A stretch of DNA of 64,000 nucleotides from Halomonas llamarensis (GCF_023555005.1 NZ_JAMJPJ010000016.1:1-64000), one strand, 5' to 3'; shown: positions 8,013 through 16,859, counted from the stretch's first letter. Numbers and translations: made by a program. The notes: a model not told the origin generated them from the letters alone.

Positions 8013-8821
8013 TGCTCATCATCGGAGACCGCGGCTACCAGGTCGAAGCCCTGCAGCAGAATCTCAACCGTCACGGCTACGGCCTAGAGACAGATGGGCT
8101 CTATGGGCCTGACACAGAAACCGCCGTGCGCCACTTCCAGCGAGCCCACAACCTGGTGGTCGACGGTATCGCCGGCCGCAAGACGCGCCGAGCGCTCATC
8201 CAGGGCGACGATCCCAAAGCCCTGCGCCAGATTGACCTGGTCGGCGCCGCCGACACGCTCGAAGTGGATCTGGCAGCCGTTATGGCCGTCAACGAAGTCG
8301 AGAGCCGTGGCGTAGGCTTTCACTTCGGCGGCCCCCGCAATAACGAGCCCGTGATTCTCTACGAGCGCCACATCATGCGCCGCCGCCTAGAGCACCACGG
8401 CGTCAGCCCCGTTGCCTACGAGCGTAGCCACCCGCGTCTGGTTAACACCGCACCTGGCGGCTATATCGGCGGCCATCGCGAGCACAACCGACTCGACAAG
8501 GCCCGCGACCTGCACAACGAAGCGGCCATCGAGTCAGCCTCCTGGGGCGCGTTTCAGATCATGGGCTTTCACTGGTCGCGGCTAGGGTACGCCAGCGCCC
8601 ATGCCTGGCTTGAGGCCATGCGCGCAAGCGAGGGCCATCAGCTCGAAGCCTTCGTTCGCTTCATCGAAGCCGACCGAGCAATTCACAACGCGCTACGCCG
8701 CCACGACTGGCGCGACTTCGCCCGCCGCTACAACGGCCCAGCCTTCGAGAAAAACGACTACGACACCAAGCTGGCCGCCGCTCACCGTCGCCACAGCCAA
8801 GCCCTGGAGGTAGCCGCATGA
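8012..8821 (+). CDS. Endolysin: peptidoglycan-binding domain plus N-acetylmuramidase
   Basis: Start chosen at ATG 8012, after CGGAGG at 8001-8006 and overlapping the previous stop; a longer frame upstream is out of context. The 269-aa protein has an N-terminal PG_binding_1 repeat (about residues 5-65: GDRGYQVEALQQNLNRHGYG and TDGLYGPDTETAVRHFQRAH) followed by a DUF3380-type muramidase domain (about 80-265) with ESRGVGF, FGGPRNNEPVILYERH, ESASWGAFQIMG and RRYNGPAFEKNDYDTKLAAAH. The Glu of ESRG is the probable catalytic acid. It degrades the cell wall at lysis. No signal peptide is seen, so export depends on a holin. Confidence 0.93.
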   Translation: MLIIGDRGYQVEALQQNLNRHGYGLETDGLYGPDTETAVRHFQRAHNLVVDGIAGRKTRRALIQGDDPKALRQIDLVGAADTLEVDLAAVMAVNEVESRGVGFHFGGPRNNEPVILYERHIMRRRLEHHGVSPVAYERSHPRLVNTAPGGYIGGHREHNRLDKARDLHNEAAIESASWGAFQIMGFHWSRLGYASAHAWLEAMRASEGHQLEAFVRFIEADRAIHNALRRHDWRDFARRYNGPAFEKNDYDTKLAAAHRRHSQALEVAA

Positions 8822-9132
8822 AAATCATCACCACATTATCAGCCATCGCCCTGATCAGCGGGTGCGCAGCCGTCAACACGCCGCTGGACAGCGAATACGA
8901 ATTCGGCCAAATGACCGGCAGCTTGCTAGGCCTGCAAGCCAAGTACTGTGCAAACGCTGACCCGCGCCGCCGCGCGGTAATACGGGCAGTGTTAAGAAGC
9001 CAGGGCATAGGCCTACCCCCAAGTGGCGCCTGCACTTCGCTAATCGCCCTAATGCCGCAGCCCACCGATGCCGAAATCGAAGCCGCCAAGCAAGATCAAC
9101 AAAACGCTCAAGGCAAAAGCGATGCGGATTAA
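8818..9132 (+). CDS. Small phage lipoprotein in the lysis region
   Basis: The 104-aa protein begins with a signal peptide ending in a lipobox (LISGCAA, Cys at about residue 16), so it should be lipidated and sent to the outer membrane. The mature part is short and hydrophilic with two further cysteines and no coiled coil. By position it matches the P2 lysC/Rz1-like spanin lipoprotein, but it is not proline-rich, and no inner-membrane partner gene is visible, even embedded in another frame. Function is uncertain. Confidence 0.72.
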   Translation: MKIITTLSAIALISGCAAVNTPLDSEYEFGQMTGSLLGLQAKYCANADPRRRAVIRAVLRSQGIGLPPSGACTSLIALMPQPTDAEIEAAKQDQQNAQGKSDAD

Positions 9133-9559
9133 CTACCAGACCCCACTGATCACAACGCCGGTACCAGACGACACCCATGCCCCATGGCTATGTCAGTCAT
9201 CAGCAAAAAGCCAGTTGGTGGCCGACTTCGTCGTTATCCTTGATGGTATCCGGCTTGTGATCCCCGAGGGCTATGTCTCCGATTGGGCCAGCATCCCTCG
9301 GCCACTCTGGTGGCTCTACCCGCCCACCTATGGCCCCGCCCGCCACGGTGCATGGATTCACGACCGCATCTACAGCCACGAATGGCGATGGTTGCCAAAA
9401 GCCTTTGCGGATCGCGCCCTGGCCGCCTGTGTCGCTAACGATGGGGGAACCGCGTTAGACCAGTGGGCCTTTTACCGATCAACGCACCACTTCGGCAAAG
9501 GTGGGTGGCACTACAGTCAACACCCCGGCGCCGACTCGTTCTGGAAGGCTACTGAATGA
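9122..9559 (+). CDS. DUF1353 family phage protein
   Basis: Start taken at ATG 9122 (protein begins MRINYQTPL), giving 145 aa; an upstream ATG at 9068 would overlap the lipoprotein more deeply. The DUF1353 pattern is clear: YVSDWASIPRPLWWLYPP, then GAWIHDRIYSH and a C-terminal aromatic-rich segment. The conserved His and Asp hint at a metal-dependent or hydrolase-like fold, but the family's function is not established. It lies between the lysis genes and tail gene R and overlaps R by four bases. Confidence 0.85.
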   Translation: MRINYQTPLITTPVPDDTHAPWLCQSSAKSQLVADFVVILDGIRLVIPEGYVSDWASIPRPLWWLYPPTYGPARHGAWIHDRIYSHEWRWLPKAFADRALAACVANDGGTALDQWAFYRSTHHFGKGGWHYSQHPGADSFWKATE

Positions 9560-10041
9560 AAATACTACACTCCCTGCGCGCCTACCTTGTCGAACGGATC
9601 CCCGGTCTCAAGCGCAACCCTGACCGTCTACTCACCTTCATTGAAGATGGCCGCATCGAGTTCCACCGCGGCGCGCATCTTTCCCATGAGTACCGGGTGC
9701 CTGCCCGCATCGTGCTTACCGATCACAGCGGCGAGCTCGACGCGGTCATCATCCCTCTACTGCAGTGGCTTTCGCGCTACCAGCCTGACATCAATCCTGA
9801 AGAGGCCATCACCTTCCAGGCCGAGCTGCTCTCCAACAAGTCCTGGGATCTTGCCATTGACGTCACGCTGACTGAGCGCGTCGTTGCCCTGGTCGACTGC
9901 GATGCCGGCACCATCCATGTGGATCACCGCCAGCCTAGCTTTGAGATCGATCCTTGTGCCGCCAGCAACTGGCAGCTGTTCATTCGGGACGTTGCGGCAA
10001 GCGAGGACTACGACCTGATCGCTGAATGGGGCGAAGAGTGA
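9556..10041 (+). CDS. R: Tail completion protein (P2 gpR family)
   Basis: The 161-aa protein resembles P2 gpR (155 aa), which is needed to finish the tail so that it joins the head. Family features include the N-terminal LRAYLVERIPGLKRNPDRLL region, the IVLTDHSGELDAVIIPLLQWL segment and the C-terminal DPCAASNWQLFIRDV. It is translationally coupled to its neighbours by ATGA upstream and GTGA downstream. Confidence 0.88.
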   Translation: MKILHSLRAYLVERIPGLKRNPDRLLTFIEDGRIEFHRGAHLSHEYRVPARIVLTDHSGELDAVIIPLLQWLSRYQPDINPEEAITFQAELLSNKSWDLAIDVTLTERVVALVDCDAGTIHVDHRQPSFEIDPCAASNWQLFIRDVAASEDYDLIAEWGEE

Positions 10042-10496
10042 GTAGCGACCTAGACGCACTGGAGGACTGGGCCGCCCCGCTGCTCGAGCGCCTGCAACCA
10101 GGTGAGCGCAAAAAGCTCGCCCGCGATATCGCCCGCGAGCTGCGCAAGCGACAAGCCGCCCGTATCAAGCGGCAGAAAAATCCTGACGGCAGCCCCTTCG
10201 AGCCCCGCAAGCCACAGGCCCGCGCCCAATCCGGCAGCATCCGCCGGAAGGCGATGTTCACAAAGATCCGGCAGGCCAAGTTTCTCAAGGGTCGTGGCCA
10301 GGGAGATGCCGCGACGGTTGGGTTCTCAGGTCGCGTCGCCCGCATCGCTCGAGCACACCAGCGCGGCCTGCGCGAAAAGGTCGATCGCAGCGGCCCTTGG
10401 TACGACTATCCCGAGCGCGAACTGATCGGCTATAGCGACGATGACCGCGCCGTTATCCGCGACATGATCCTTGATCGGCTAGGTTCCGAGTTGTAG
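10038..10496 (+). CDS. S: Virion morphogenesis / tail completion protein (P2 gpS family)
   Basis: The start is taken as GTG 10038, overlapping the stop of R as GTGA; a possible ATG at 10026 adds four residues. The 152-aa protein matches P2 gpS (150 aa): basic central region with LARDIARELRKRQAARIKRQ, NPDGSPFEPRK, GFSGRVARIARAHQRGL and the terminal DYPERELIGYSDDD. gpS acts with gpR in tail completion. Its stop codon lies inside the left arm of the V promoter dyad. Confidence 0.92.
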   Translation: MSSDLDALEDWAAPLLERLQPGERKKLARDIARELRKRQAARIKRQKNPDGSPFEPRKPQARAQSGSIRRKAMFTKIRQAKFLKGRGQGDAATVGFSGRVARIARAHQRGLREKVDRSGPWYDYPERELIGYSDDDRAVIRDMILDRLGSEL

Positions 10497-10553
10497 AAAC
10501 ACACCCCACAACGCCCGCCGCTTTCGACTCACGCCCACCCGGGTAAGCATGGC
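10490..10553 (+). promoter_or_regulatory. Ogr-type late promoter for the V-W-J-I operon
   Basis: GTTGT (10490-10494), 13 bp, ACAAC (10508-10512) is followed 32 bp later by AAGCATGGC (10545-10553). The FI promoter has the same dyad, the same spacing and the same downstream 9-mer. Taking AAGCAT as the -10 element puts the dyad centre near -56, matching P2 Ogr-dependent promoters. No -35 box is seen. The gene V start is 45 bp past the dyad. Confidence 0.75.
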
Positions 10554-10556
10554 CGC

Positions 10557-11036
10557 ATGAGCCAACGCCCCCTGCATAGCGCCGCCGAGATGCTGCGCCT
10601 GATCCACAACATAATCCGCCTCGGTACCATCGCCGAAGTGGATCACGAACGCGCCCGCGTGCGCGTCAAAACCGGTGACATCACCACCGGCTGGCTGCGC
10701 TGGCTGGAAGGCCGAGCAGGCACAACGCGAGACTGGGACCCGCCCACGGTCGACGAACAGGTCATCGTCTTTTCACCCGGCGGCGACATGCACGCCGCCA
10801 TCGTCGTTACCGGGCTATACCGAACCGCACACCCTGCCCCGTCGGCTGACCCCGATCTGCAGCGGCGCATCTACCCAGACGGCACCCAGCAACAGCACAA
10901 CCACGCCGAAAGCCACTGGCATTTGCGCGTACCAGCGGGCGGCAAAATCGAGCTCGAAATAGGCCGCACGCGGCTAACCCTGGAAGACGACAAAACCCGC
11001 CTCTATACCCCCGACTTCGAGGCAGTCCGCACATGA
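10557..11036 (+). CDS. V: Baseplate spike protein (P2 gpV family)
   Basis: The 159-aa protein forms the central spike of the baseplate that pierces the outer membrane. The N-terminal OB-fold is recognisable (LIHNIIRLGTIAEVDHERARVRVKTGDITTGWLRW ... DEQVIVFSPGGDMHAAIVV in two parts), followed by a short beta-helix with SHWHLRVPAGGKIELEIG. At 159 aa it is shorter than P2 V (211 aa) and lacks the C-terminal HxH apex that holds iron in P2. The next gene encodes a separate PAAR tip, which explains the shortening. It overlaps that gene by ATGA. Confidence 0.92.
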   Translation: MSQRPLHSAAEMLRLIHNIIRLGTIAEVDHERARVRVKTGDITTGWLRWLEGRAGTTRDWDPPTVDEQVIVFSPGGDMHAAIVVTGLYRTAHPAPSADPDLQRRIYPDGTQQQHNHAESHWHLRVPAGGKIELEIGRTRLTLEDDKTRLYTPDFEAVRT

Positions 11037-11305
11037 GCTATGGCGTCGCCGTCAATCAGCTGGATACCGCCGGCGGCGTACAGATCCAGCAAAGCCAGTC
11101 GTTCTTCCGCGTCCAGGGTGAGCCCGTGGTCAGGATCGGCGACCTCGTCGCCGCACACGGCAGCCCGCCGCACTCACCGCCGCCGCCAATGGTGGAAGGC
11201 AGCGCCTGGTACCGCGTCGCAGGCATTGCCGTATCACGCCGGGAGCACAAAGCCAGCTGTGGGCACGCCACCACCGGCCGCCCCTGGTACCGGTTAAGCG
11301 AATAG
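11033..11305 (+). CDS. PAAR-domain spike tip protein
   Basis: The 90-aa protein has the PAAR pattern: VVRIGDLVAAHGSPPHSPPPPMVEG, then VAGIAVSRREHKASCGHATTG, with His and Cys residues placed to bind a metal ion. PAAR proteins cap the end of contractile spikes with a sharp cone. It is cotranscribed and translationally coupled with the shortened gpV just upstream, its obvious partner. Confidence 0.88.
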   Translation: MSYGVAVNQLDTAGGVQIQQSQSFFRVQGEPVVRIGDLVAAHGSPPHSPPPPMVEGSAWYRVAGIAVSRREHKASCGHATTGRPWYRLSE

Positions 11306-11317
11306 GAGAGCTGCCAC

Positions 11318-11656
11318 ATGCCAGGCATGAACGACCACAACGGCACCGCCATCGAAGGCATGGCGCACATCCATCAAAGCGTGCGAGACATTCTCACCAC
11401 GCCCCTGGGAACGCGCGTCATGCGCCGGGAATACGGCAGCCTGTTACCTGAGCTTATCGACCAGCCGTTAAACGATGCCCTGCTGCTGCAAGCCTACGCA
11501 GCCACCGTCATGGCGCTGATCCGCTGGGAGCCGCGCATCCGCGTGACCGCTATCCGCCGCAGCGTTAACAGCGGCCAGGCAGGTCAGGCAAGCCTTGAAA
11601 TTTCCGCCATTACCGTATGGGGCGAGCCGCTAAGCCTGGAGGTCGCCATCCCATGA
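11318..11656 (+). CDS. W: Baseplate wedge protein (P2 gpW / T4 gp25 family)
   Basis: The 112-aa protein matches the gpW/gp25 lysozyme-like baseplate family: HIHQSVRDILTTPLGTRVMRREYGS near the N-terminus, then PLNDALLLQAYAATVMALIRWEPRI. It joins the wedge and starts sheath polymerisation. Length is that of P2 W (115 aa). AGGAGAG at 11306-11311 serves as ribosome site, and the stop overlaps the start of J. Confidence 0.95.
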   Translation: MPGMNDHNGTAIEGMAHIHQSVRDILTTPLGTRVMRREYGSLLPELIDQPLNDALLLQAYAATVMALIRWEPRIRVTAIRRSVNSGQAGQASLEISAITVWGEPLSLEVAIP

Positions 11657-12606
11657 CCACGCCCATCGACCTGTCCCGGCTACCCCTGCCGGATGTCATC
11701 GAGCCACTCGACTACGAAGATCTGCTCGAAGAGCGTAAAGCGCGCCTGCTCGAACTGACCCCGGAAGACGACCGCGAAAGCCTCGCCGAGCTGCTCGCCC
11801 TGGAATCCGAACCGCTGGCCAAGTACCTACAGGAAAACGCCTACCGTGAAATGGTGCTGCGACAACGCATCAATGACGCCGCCGCCGCGGGCATGCTGGC
11901 CGCCAATCGAGGTGCCGATCTTGACGGTGTTGCCGCCCGTTATGAAACCCAACGCCTCGACGGCGAAGACGACGACCGCCTGCGCGAACGCAGCCAGCTC
12001 GCCTTCTACCAAGTCGCCGCCGCAGGCCCGGCACAGCGTTACCGCCGCGTCGCGCTTGATGCCCACCCCGATGTCGTTGCCGTCGATGCCTGGCAGCAAT
12101 CCCCCGGCGTGGTGCGGGTAGCCGTCCTCACCCGCCACACGCTAACCAAAGAAGATGCCAGCGAAGACGCGTTGACGATCGGCCAGGCGCTCTACCCTCA
12201 GCCCATCGATAAAAACAAAGCCACGATCATTGGCGGCCGAGGAACGCCCGCCTTTGACGCCGCTCTCAAGCGGCTAACAGCGGACGACGTGCAGCCGGTC
12301 GGCGTCGATGTACGCGTCTCCCCCGCGTCTATCAATACCTACACGGTCGACGCCACCGTGATCGTCCCGCTCGGCCCCGATCCCCAGCGCATCCGCGACG
12401 CCGCTCACAAAAAATTAGCCACCCGGGTACGAGAACTCGCCACCTTCCGCATTGATGTCTATCGCGCCCCGCTGAAAGCAGCGCTGATGGTGGAAGGCGC
12501 CCGCACCGTCGAGCTGCACGCCCCCACGGCCGACATAGACCGCGGCCCCGGTGAATTTGCCGTCGCCACGGCGATCAACGTCGATGTCGAGGTGCGCAAT
12601 GACTGA
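11653..12606 (+). CDS. J: Baseplate assembly protein (P2 gpJ family)
   Basis: Start taken at ATG 11653 (MTTPIDLSRLPLPDV), which overlaps the W stop as ATGA. The 317-aa protein is a baseplate wedge component of the gpJ/T4 gp6 family (P2 J 302 aa). Typical segments are EDLLEERKARLLELTPEDD, ELLALESEPLAKYLQENAYR and the RQRINDAAAAGMLA stretch. The C-terminal third is beta-rich. It overlaps the start of I by eight bases. Confidence 0.94.
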   Translation: MTTPIDLSRLPLPDVIEPLDYEDLLEERKARLLELTPEDDRESLAELLALESEPLAKYLQENAYREMVLRQRINDAAAAGMLAANRGADLDGVAARYETQRLDGEDDDRLRERSQLAFYQVAAAGPAQRYRRVALDAHPDVVAVDAWQQSPGVVRVAVLTRHTLTKEDASEDALTIGQALYPQPIDKNKATIIGGRGTPAFDAALKRLTADDVQPVGVDVRVSPASINTYTVDATVIVPLGPDPQRIRDAAHKKLATRVRELATFRIDVYRAPLKAALMVEGARTVELHAPTADIDRGPGEFAVATAINVDVEVRND

Positions 12607-13816
12607 ACACACCGTGCAAAGCATCCATCCACCCAACGCCACGCGCCAAGCGCGGCGGGTCGAACAGGTCACCGCGCCAGAAGCGAAGATCTCGCCGGAG
12701 GTACTGCGCACCCTCTACGACCCCGAACGCATCCCGTCGGATCTGCTCCCTTGGCTCGCCTGGGGGGAAAACGTACCGGTCTGGCCAGATGGCGACGCCG
12801 CCCGCCGCGACATCATCCGCCGTAGCCACCGCCTGCATGGCATCATCGGCACCGCCGCCGGGCTGCGCGCCGGTGCCCGGCTCACCGATGCCAAGGTCAC
12901 CAGGCTGATTACCCCACCGGCCACCACCTTTCTGGGCAGTTGGAGCGACGACGCCCGGCGCGAATGGCTCAACGCCATGCCGCAGCTGCGCATCTACCCA
13001 CGCCGCCAGCGGGCAACCGCGCAATCGCCCATGCTCGGCAGCACCTGGTCAAACAGCGAGCCGCCGTTGGTCAGTGACGCCATGTTCCGCGCCACGGCCC
13101 GAACCACCGTTTGGCAGCCGGACGGCACCGAAACCGAGCTAACAACACGCGAATGGCAGCACGGCACCGCCCAAGGCAACGCCACCCTGGAAATGGCCCG
13201 CCACGACCGCGCACCAGGCCTACACCTGGGCCAATGGCTCGGCGGTCACACCGCAAAGTACACCGCCGCGCACCGGCTCTACCGTATTGATCAACAGCAC
13301 TACCGCTACGGCACCGCCACCCTGCTGATCAAAACCGCCGCGCCCACGCTGGCCCCGCTCTCCACCGATGTCGAGATCTTCAGCGAACGCGCCGCACGGC
13401 CAAAAGCCCAACTGGTCGGCCAGCCCACCGGCGGCCTGCACCTTTGCAGGCTCGATAGCGAAACCCGCTACTACCGCCGCAGCTACCTACACGACCCCGA
13501 GGTCAAAGGCCGCACCACGGCAAGCCCCGCCCACCTCGGCGTCACCCGCCTGGGCATGCCGCCGTTTCATGTTGAAGCGCGCGTCCGCATGCCCGCGCGC
13601 CAAAGCGGTAGTGCCCATATCAACGGCTACATCGGTGCCGGGCCGCCCAGCCAACGCAACGCCACCGCGCACATCACCCCCACGCTCAACGCCGTGGAAT
13701 GGATGCGCGCCGAAGCCGACAAGATCCTGATCGATACACGCCACACCAGCAGCCTGCTGGCACGCCAGACCATTACCGCCGGCGACTACACCGCCGGGCA
13801 GATCATCGAACGCTAA
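12599..13816 (+). CDS. I: Tail protein I (P2 gpI family) with long C-terminal extension
   Basis: Start chosen at ATG 12599 (MTEHTVQSIHPPNAT), eight bases before the J stop; an earlier GTG lies deep inside J. Residues about 20-150 are the P2 gpI domain (PEVLRTLYDPERIPSDLLPWLAW, RSHRLHGIIGTAAGLR). Residues about 150-405 are an added beta-rich region not found in the 176-aa P2 protein. gpI is a baseplate wedge/fibre-attachment protein, so the extra part may help carry the non-P2 fibre proteins encoded next. The function of the extension is inferred. Confidence 0.88.
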   Translation: MTEHTVQSIHPPNATRQARRVEQVTAPEAKISPEVLRTLYDPERIPSDLLPWLAWGENVPVWPDGDAARRDIIRRSHRLHGIIGTAAGLRAGARLTDAKVTRLITPPATTFLGSWSDDARREWLNAMPQLRIYPRRQRATAQSPMLGSTWSNSEPPLVSDAMFRATARTTVWQPDGTETELTTREWQHGTAQGNATLEMARHDRAPGLHLGQWLGGHTAKYTAAHRLYRIDQQHYRYGTATLLIKTAAPTLAPLSTDVEIFSERAARPKAQLVGQPTGGLHLCRLDSETRYYRRSYLHDPEVKGRTTASPAHLGVTRLGMPPFHVEARVRMPARQSGSAHINGYIGAGPPSQRNATAHITPTLNAVEWMRAEADKILIDTRHTSSLLARQTITAGDYTAGQIIER

Positions 13817-13829
13817 ACCGGAGAGCCCC

Positions 13830-16082
13830 ATGGAAAAACAAGTCATCTACCGCGACCGCCAGGAACTGCAAGCCGCCGACCTGGAAAACACCCAAGGCTG
13901 GGGCGATGACGCCCTCGCCCACGTCATTAGTGACGCCATTTCCAGCGAACGCCACTACACTGGCCTCGCCGTATCCTCTAACAGTGCCACCGAGCTCACC
14001 ATCGACCCCGGTCGGCTATACGACGGCAGCGAAGGTCACGTCTACGCTATTGATAACGCGCAGATCAAAAGCGTGTTTTCGATGCTGCCGCTGCAAGACG
14101 AAAAATGGCTCGCGGTTTCCGTCGTCGGCCAGGAAAACGACACCAACCTGGAACCCCGCGACTTCCTGATTGATCTGCAAACACGCGAAGTAGAGCCGCA
14201 AACCGTCGCCATGCAGCGCGCCCGCGTCGCCGATGTCCACATCGCCCAAGGGCTGGAATCCCCCACGCCCGAAAAGCCCGAGCCGCCCACCGGCTACACC
14301 CTGATCGCCCACGTCCGACTGACCAGCTCCGGCATTCAGGAAATAGTCCTCGCCGAAAACCGTCGGCTGCCCAACCTGCAACGCGTCGCCGGCCGCGTGG
14401 ACGTCGTCGAGGGCTGGATCGACACAGCAGAACCCCGCATCGCTCACATTCAAAGCGATATCGCAGGCCTCGCCGACAGCCTCAATCAGCGTGCAACCAT
14501 CGAGCAGGCCATTCAGCTGGGCATGGACATGGCCAAGGTCAAAGAGCGCCTGGAAATTCCCGACGACTACGTCTTCTACGGCGCTGACCATTACCTGGAC
14601 GGCCGCGAGACCGACACCACTCAGGCCGACTACAACGCCCACCTGGACGAAGGCGTCCGCTTCGCCCAAGGCGCAACCGTCACCACCCAACTGGATATCG
14701 ACAATCCGCTGGACGGGGCGGCCTCGCTCAGTGCCGAGGGCTTTCTGCTGCCGCGCTACGATGAACGCGCGCGCATGCGCTTGGAAAATCGCGCGGGCGA
14801 ACTCACCATCAACCAATACCAATACCAGACGGTCGAGACCGTGCAACGCACAATGACGCGTCAGCACATTCGCTACGGCGCCACGCGCACCGTGTGTACA
14901 AACGGCAGCTTTTGGCGCAGCGGTGAGTACGATATTGCCACGGGCATCTTCAGCAAGGATGGCGAAACGTTTGAGGTGGAAGACGACCGTGGCAGGCGTG
15001 ACGGCCCCGGCGGGCTGACCCACTGGGTGCGCGTCAAAGAGTTTTGGGTCGATGAATATGAAGAGGCCTATTGGAGCCAGGTCACGACCTCGCACACCAT
15101 TCAGGGCAGCGTGCTCGCACAAACGTTTCTGAGTGCTCAAACCGGCTGGCACACCAGTGCCGAGATCTACTTCACAAGCGTCGCCAACGACGGTGCGGTC
15201 ACCGTCATGCTCACCGCCGTCAAAAACGGCCAGCCCGACACCAGCAAGGTGCTATCACGCGCCACGCTCACGGCCAATGGCCTGGAAGGCGGCTGGCAGA
15301 AAATCCCCTGGTCGCGCCCGGTCTTCATCGAAGCGGGCAAGCGTTACGCCCTGGTCATTAGTAGCGGCGGCGCGCACCGCGTGGGCTTCGGCGAAGGCAC
15401 CGAATACACCCAGGGGCTATTGATGTATGCCCAAGACGGCGACTACTTCAACGAAGCCGAAGAGCGTGACCTGATGCTGCGCCTCAACTTCGCCAAGTTC
15501 CGCTCCCCGCGCGCTGCAATTCAGCTCAAGAGCCTGGAGCTCGCCGGCGGCATCCACGACATCGACATGCTGTTCGAGGGATTCCGGCCCGCCGGTACTG
15601 AGCTCGCATTCCAGTACCGCATTGGGGGCGAGTGGTACTCAGTCGAGGCAGGCACTGCCGAACGGCTTGGCGTATCCCCCGCACTACTCCCGCTGCGCGT
15701 CGTGTTCACCGGCACCACGGATCTCATGCCGGGGTTATTGCTCACCGACAGCCAGGTTAAGCTTGCCCAACACGGCACAGAATTCCGTCACTACAGCACT
15801 GAACGCAGCCTAACCACGCCCAGCGACACCATCATCATCCGCACGCTGGTCGAGGACTTTGATGACGATGCCCACACCCTCGACGCCACGCTGGTCATAG
15901 ACGGCGCCACCGTCAACGCCGACAACCAGGTGACCGAGGTAGTGGATCGCCGCAGCTACTGGCTGGAATCGCGCTTCAACCTCGCAAGCCCAGCCAACGC
16001 CTACACCATCCGGCTCGACGGCCAAACAAATGACCCGTTTAAGGGCTACCACGTCGCCGAACGCTACGACATCGCCCTATAG
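13830..16082 (+). CDS. Large baseplate/fibre-connector protein (DUF4815-like)
   Basis: This 750-aa protein occupies the place of P2 tail fibre gene H but does not look like H. The N-terminus (IYRDRQELQAADLENTQGWGDDA) resembles the DUF4815-type tail proteins of myophages. A heptad-like segment (about residues 175-240) is followed by a long beta-rich part with jelly-roll-like repeats, including SVLAQTFLSAQTGWHTSAEIYF around residue 430. It is probably structural, linking baseplate and fibre. It has a GGAGAG ribosome site and its stop is nine bases before the next gene. Confidence 0.72.
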   Translation: MEKQVIYRDRQELQAADLENTQGWGDDALAHVISDAISSERHYTGLAVSSNSATELTIDPGRLYDGSEGHVYAIDNAQIKSVFSMLPLQDEKWLAVSVVGQENDTNLEPRDFLIDLQTREVEPQTVAMQRARVADVHIAQGLESPTPEKPEPPTGYTLIAHVRLTSSGIQEIVLAENRRLPNLQRVAGRVDVVEGWIDTAEPRIAHIQSDIAGLADSLNQRATIEQAIQLGMDMAKVKERLEIPDDYVFYGADHYLDGRETDTTQADYNAHLDEGVRFAQGATVTTQLDIDNPLDGAASLSAEGFLLPRYDERARMRLENRAGELTINQYQYQTVETVQRTMTRQHIRYGATRTVCTNGSFWRSGEYDIATGIFSKDGETFEVEDDRGRRDGPGGLTHWVRVKEFWVDEYEEAYWSQVTTSHTIQGSVLAQTFLSAQTGWHTSAEIYFTSVANDGAVTVMLTAVKNGQPDTSKVLSRATLTANGLEGGWQKIPWSRPVFIEAGKRYALVISSGGAHRVGFGEGTEYTQGLLMYAQDGDYFNEAEERDLMLRLNFAKFRSPRAAIQLKSLELAGGIHDIDMLFEGFRPAGTELAFQYRIGGEWYSVEAGTAERLGVSPALLPLRVVFTGTTDLMPGLLLTDSQVKLAQHGTEFRHYSTERSLTTPSDTIIIRTLVEDFDDDAHTLDATLVIDGATVNADNQVTEVVDRRSYWLESRFNLASPANAYTIRLDGQTNDPFKGYHVAERYDIAL

Positions 16083-16090
16083 GAGACGTT

Positions 16091-16849
16091 ATGGCCACCC
16101 GCCTGCCTAATTACCAAATGCGCGACGGCCGCACCCGGCTGGGGCAAAGCTACTTCAACCCCATCTGGGCAGACCTCGACAGCCGCCTCGATACGCTCGA
16201 AAAGATCCGGATCGACTGGCAAAACCAGGTCGCGCAGTTGCGCGACCTCGGCCTGCAGCGAATTGATGAATACATCCGCCCGGTCGTTGACGAAGTCGAC
16301 GCCCTGCTCGCCCAGGCGACCGAAGAGACCAACGGCCTGGCGGCTAGCCTGGTCGAACAGCACCTGACCCCGGTCATCGAACAGGTCAACGGCATACTGT
16401 CGCAAGCGCAAAACGACACCGATGGCCTCGCTCAGACCCTGGTCGATGAGCATATCGCCCCGATACTGGCCCAGGCGCAACAGGTGCTGAATGATATCCA
16501 GAGCATTCGCCAGCAAGCCAACGCCAACGCATCCGCGACGCTGACCGAAATCGGTCAACAGCTCGAAAGCGCCCAAGAAGACGCCGCCGCAATCACCCAA
16601 CTACTGGCCAACATGGGATGGGAACAACAACTAGAAGATTTAACTAACAGCGTAAATAACGCCCTAACGGAAAAGGCAGATAAATCCGAACTGGATAGCA
16701 AAGCGGACAGCAACCACAAACACGACGCATCCGACATCACCAGTGGTGTTTTTTCGGAGGATCGCATCCCCGCTGCAAGTAGTTCAGTTAAAGGCGGTGT
16801 GCGCGTGTGGAAAAACGGCACTACTGGCTATATCTATACAAGTAATTAA
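16091..16849 (+). CDS. Tail fibre shaft protein with coiled coil
   Basis: The 252-aa protein begins with a short baseplate-binding segment (LPNYQMRDGRTRLGQSYFN), followed by a long alpha-helical region (about 25-190) made of similar blocks such as QATEETNGLAASLVEQHLTPVIEQ and QAQNDTDGLAQTLVDEHIAPILAQ when aligned, so it is likely a trimeric coiled coil. The C-terminus has the fibre motif NHKHDASDITSGVF and VKGGVRVW, common in phage fibre tips. Base composition changes from GC-rich to AT-rich near 16620, inside the gene, marking a recombination joint. Confidence 0.8.
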   Translation: MATRLPNYQMRDGRTRLGQSYFNPIWADLDSRLDTLEKIRIDWQNQVAQLRDLGLQRIDEYIRPVVDEVDALLAQATEETNGLAASLVEQHLTPVIEQVNGILSQAQNDTDGLAQTLVDEHIAPILAQAQQVLNDIQSIRQQANANASATLTEIGQQLESAQEDAAAITQLLANMGWEQQLEDLTNSVNNALTEKADKSELDSKADSNHKHDASDITSGVFSEDRIPAASSSVKGGVRVWKNGTTGYIYTSN

Positions 16850-16859
16850 GGGGGCTGGT

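Noticed and set aside
14016-15152. Long open frame opposite the large fibre-connector gene
   Set aside because: It is a shadow of the GC-rich codon pattern of the 13830-16082 gene; no ribosome site and no recognisable domain.
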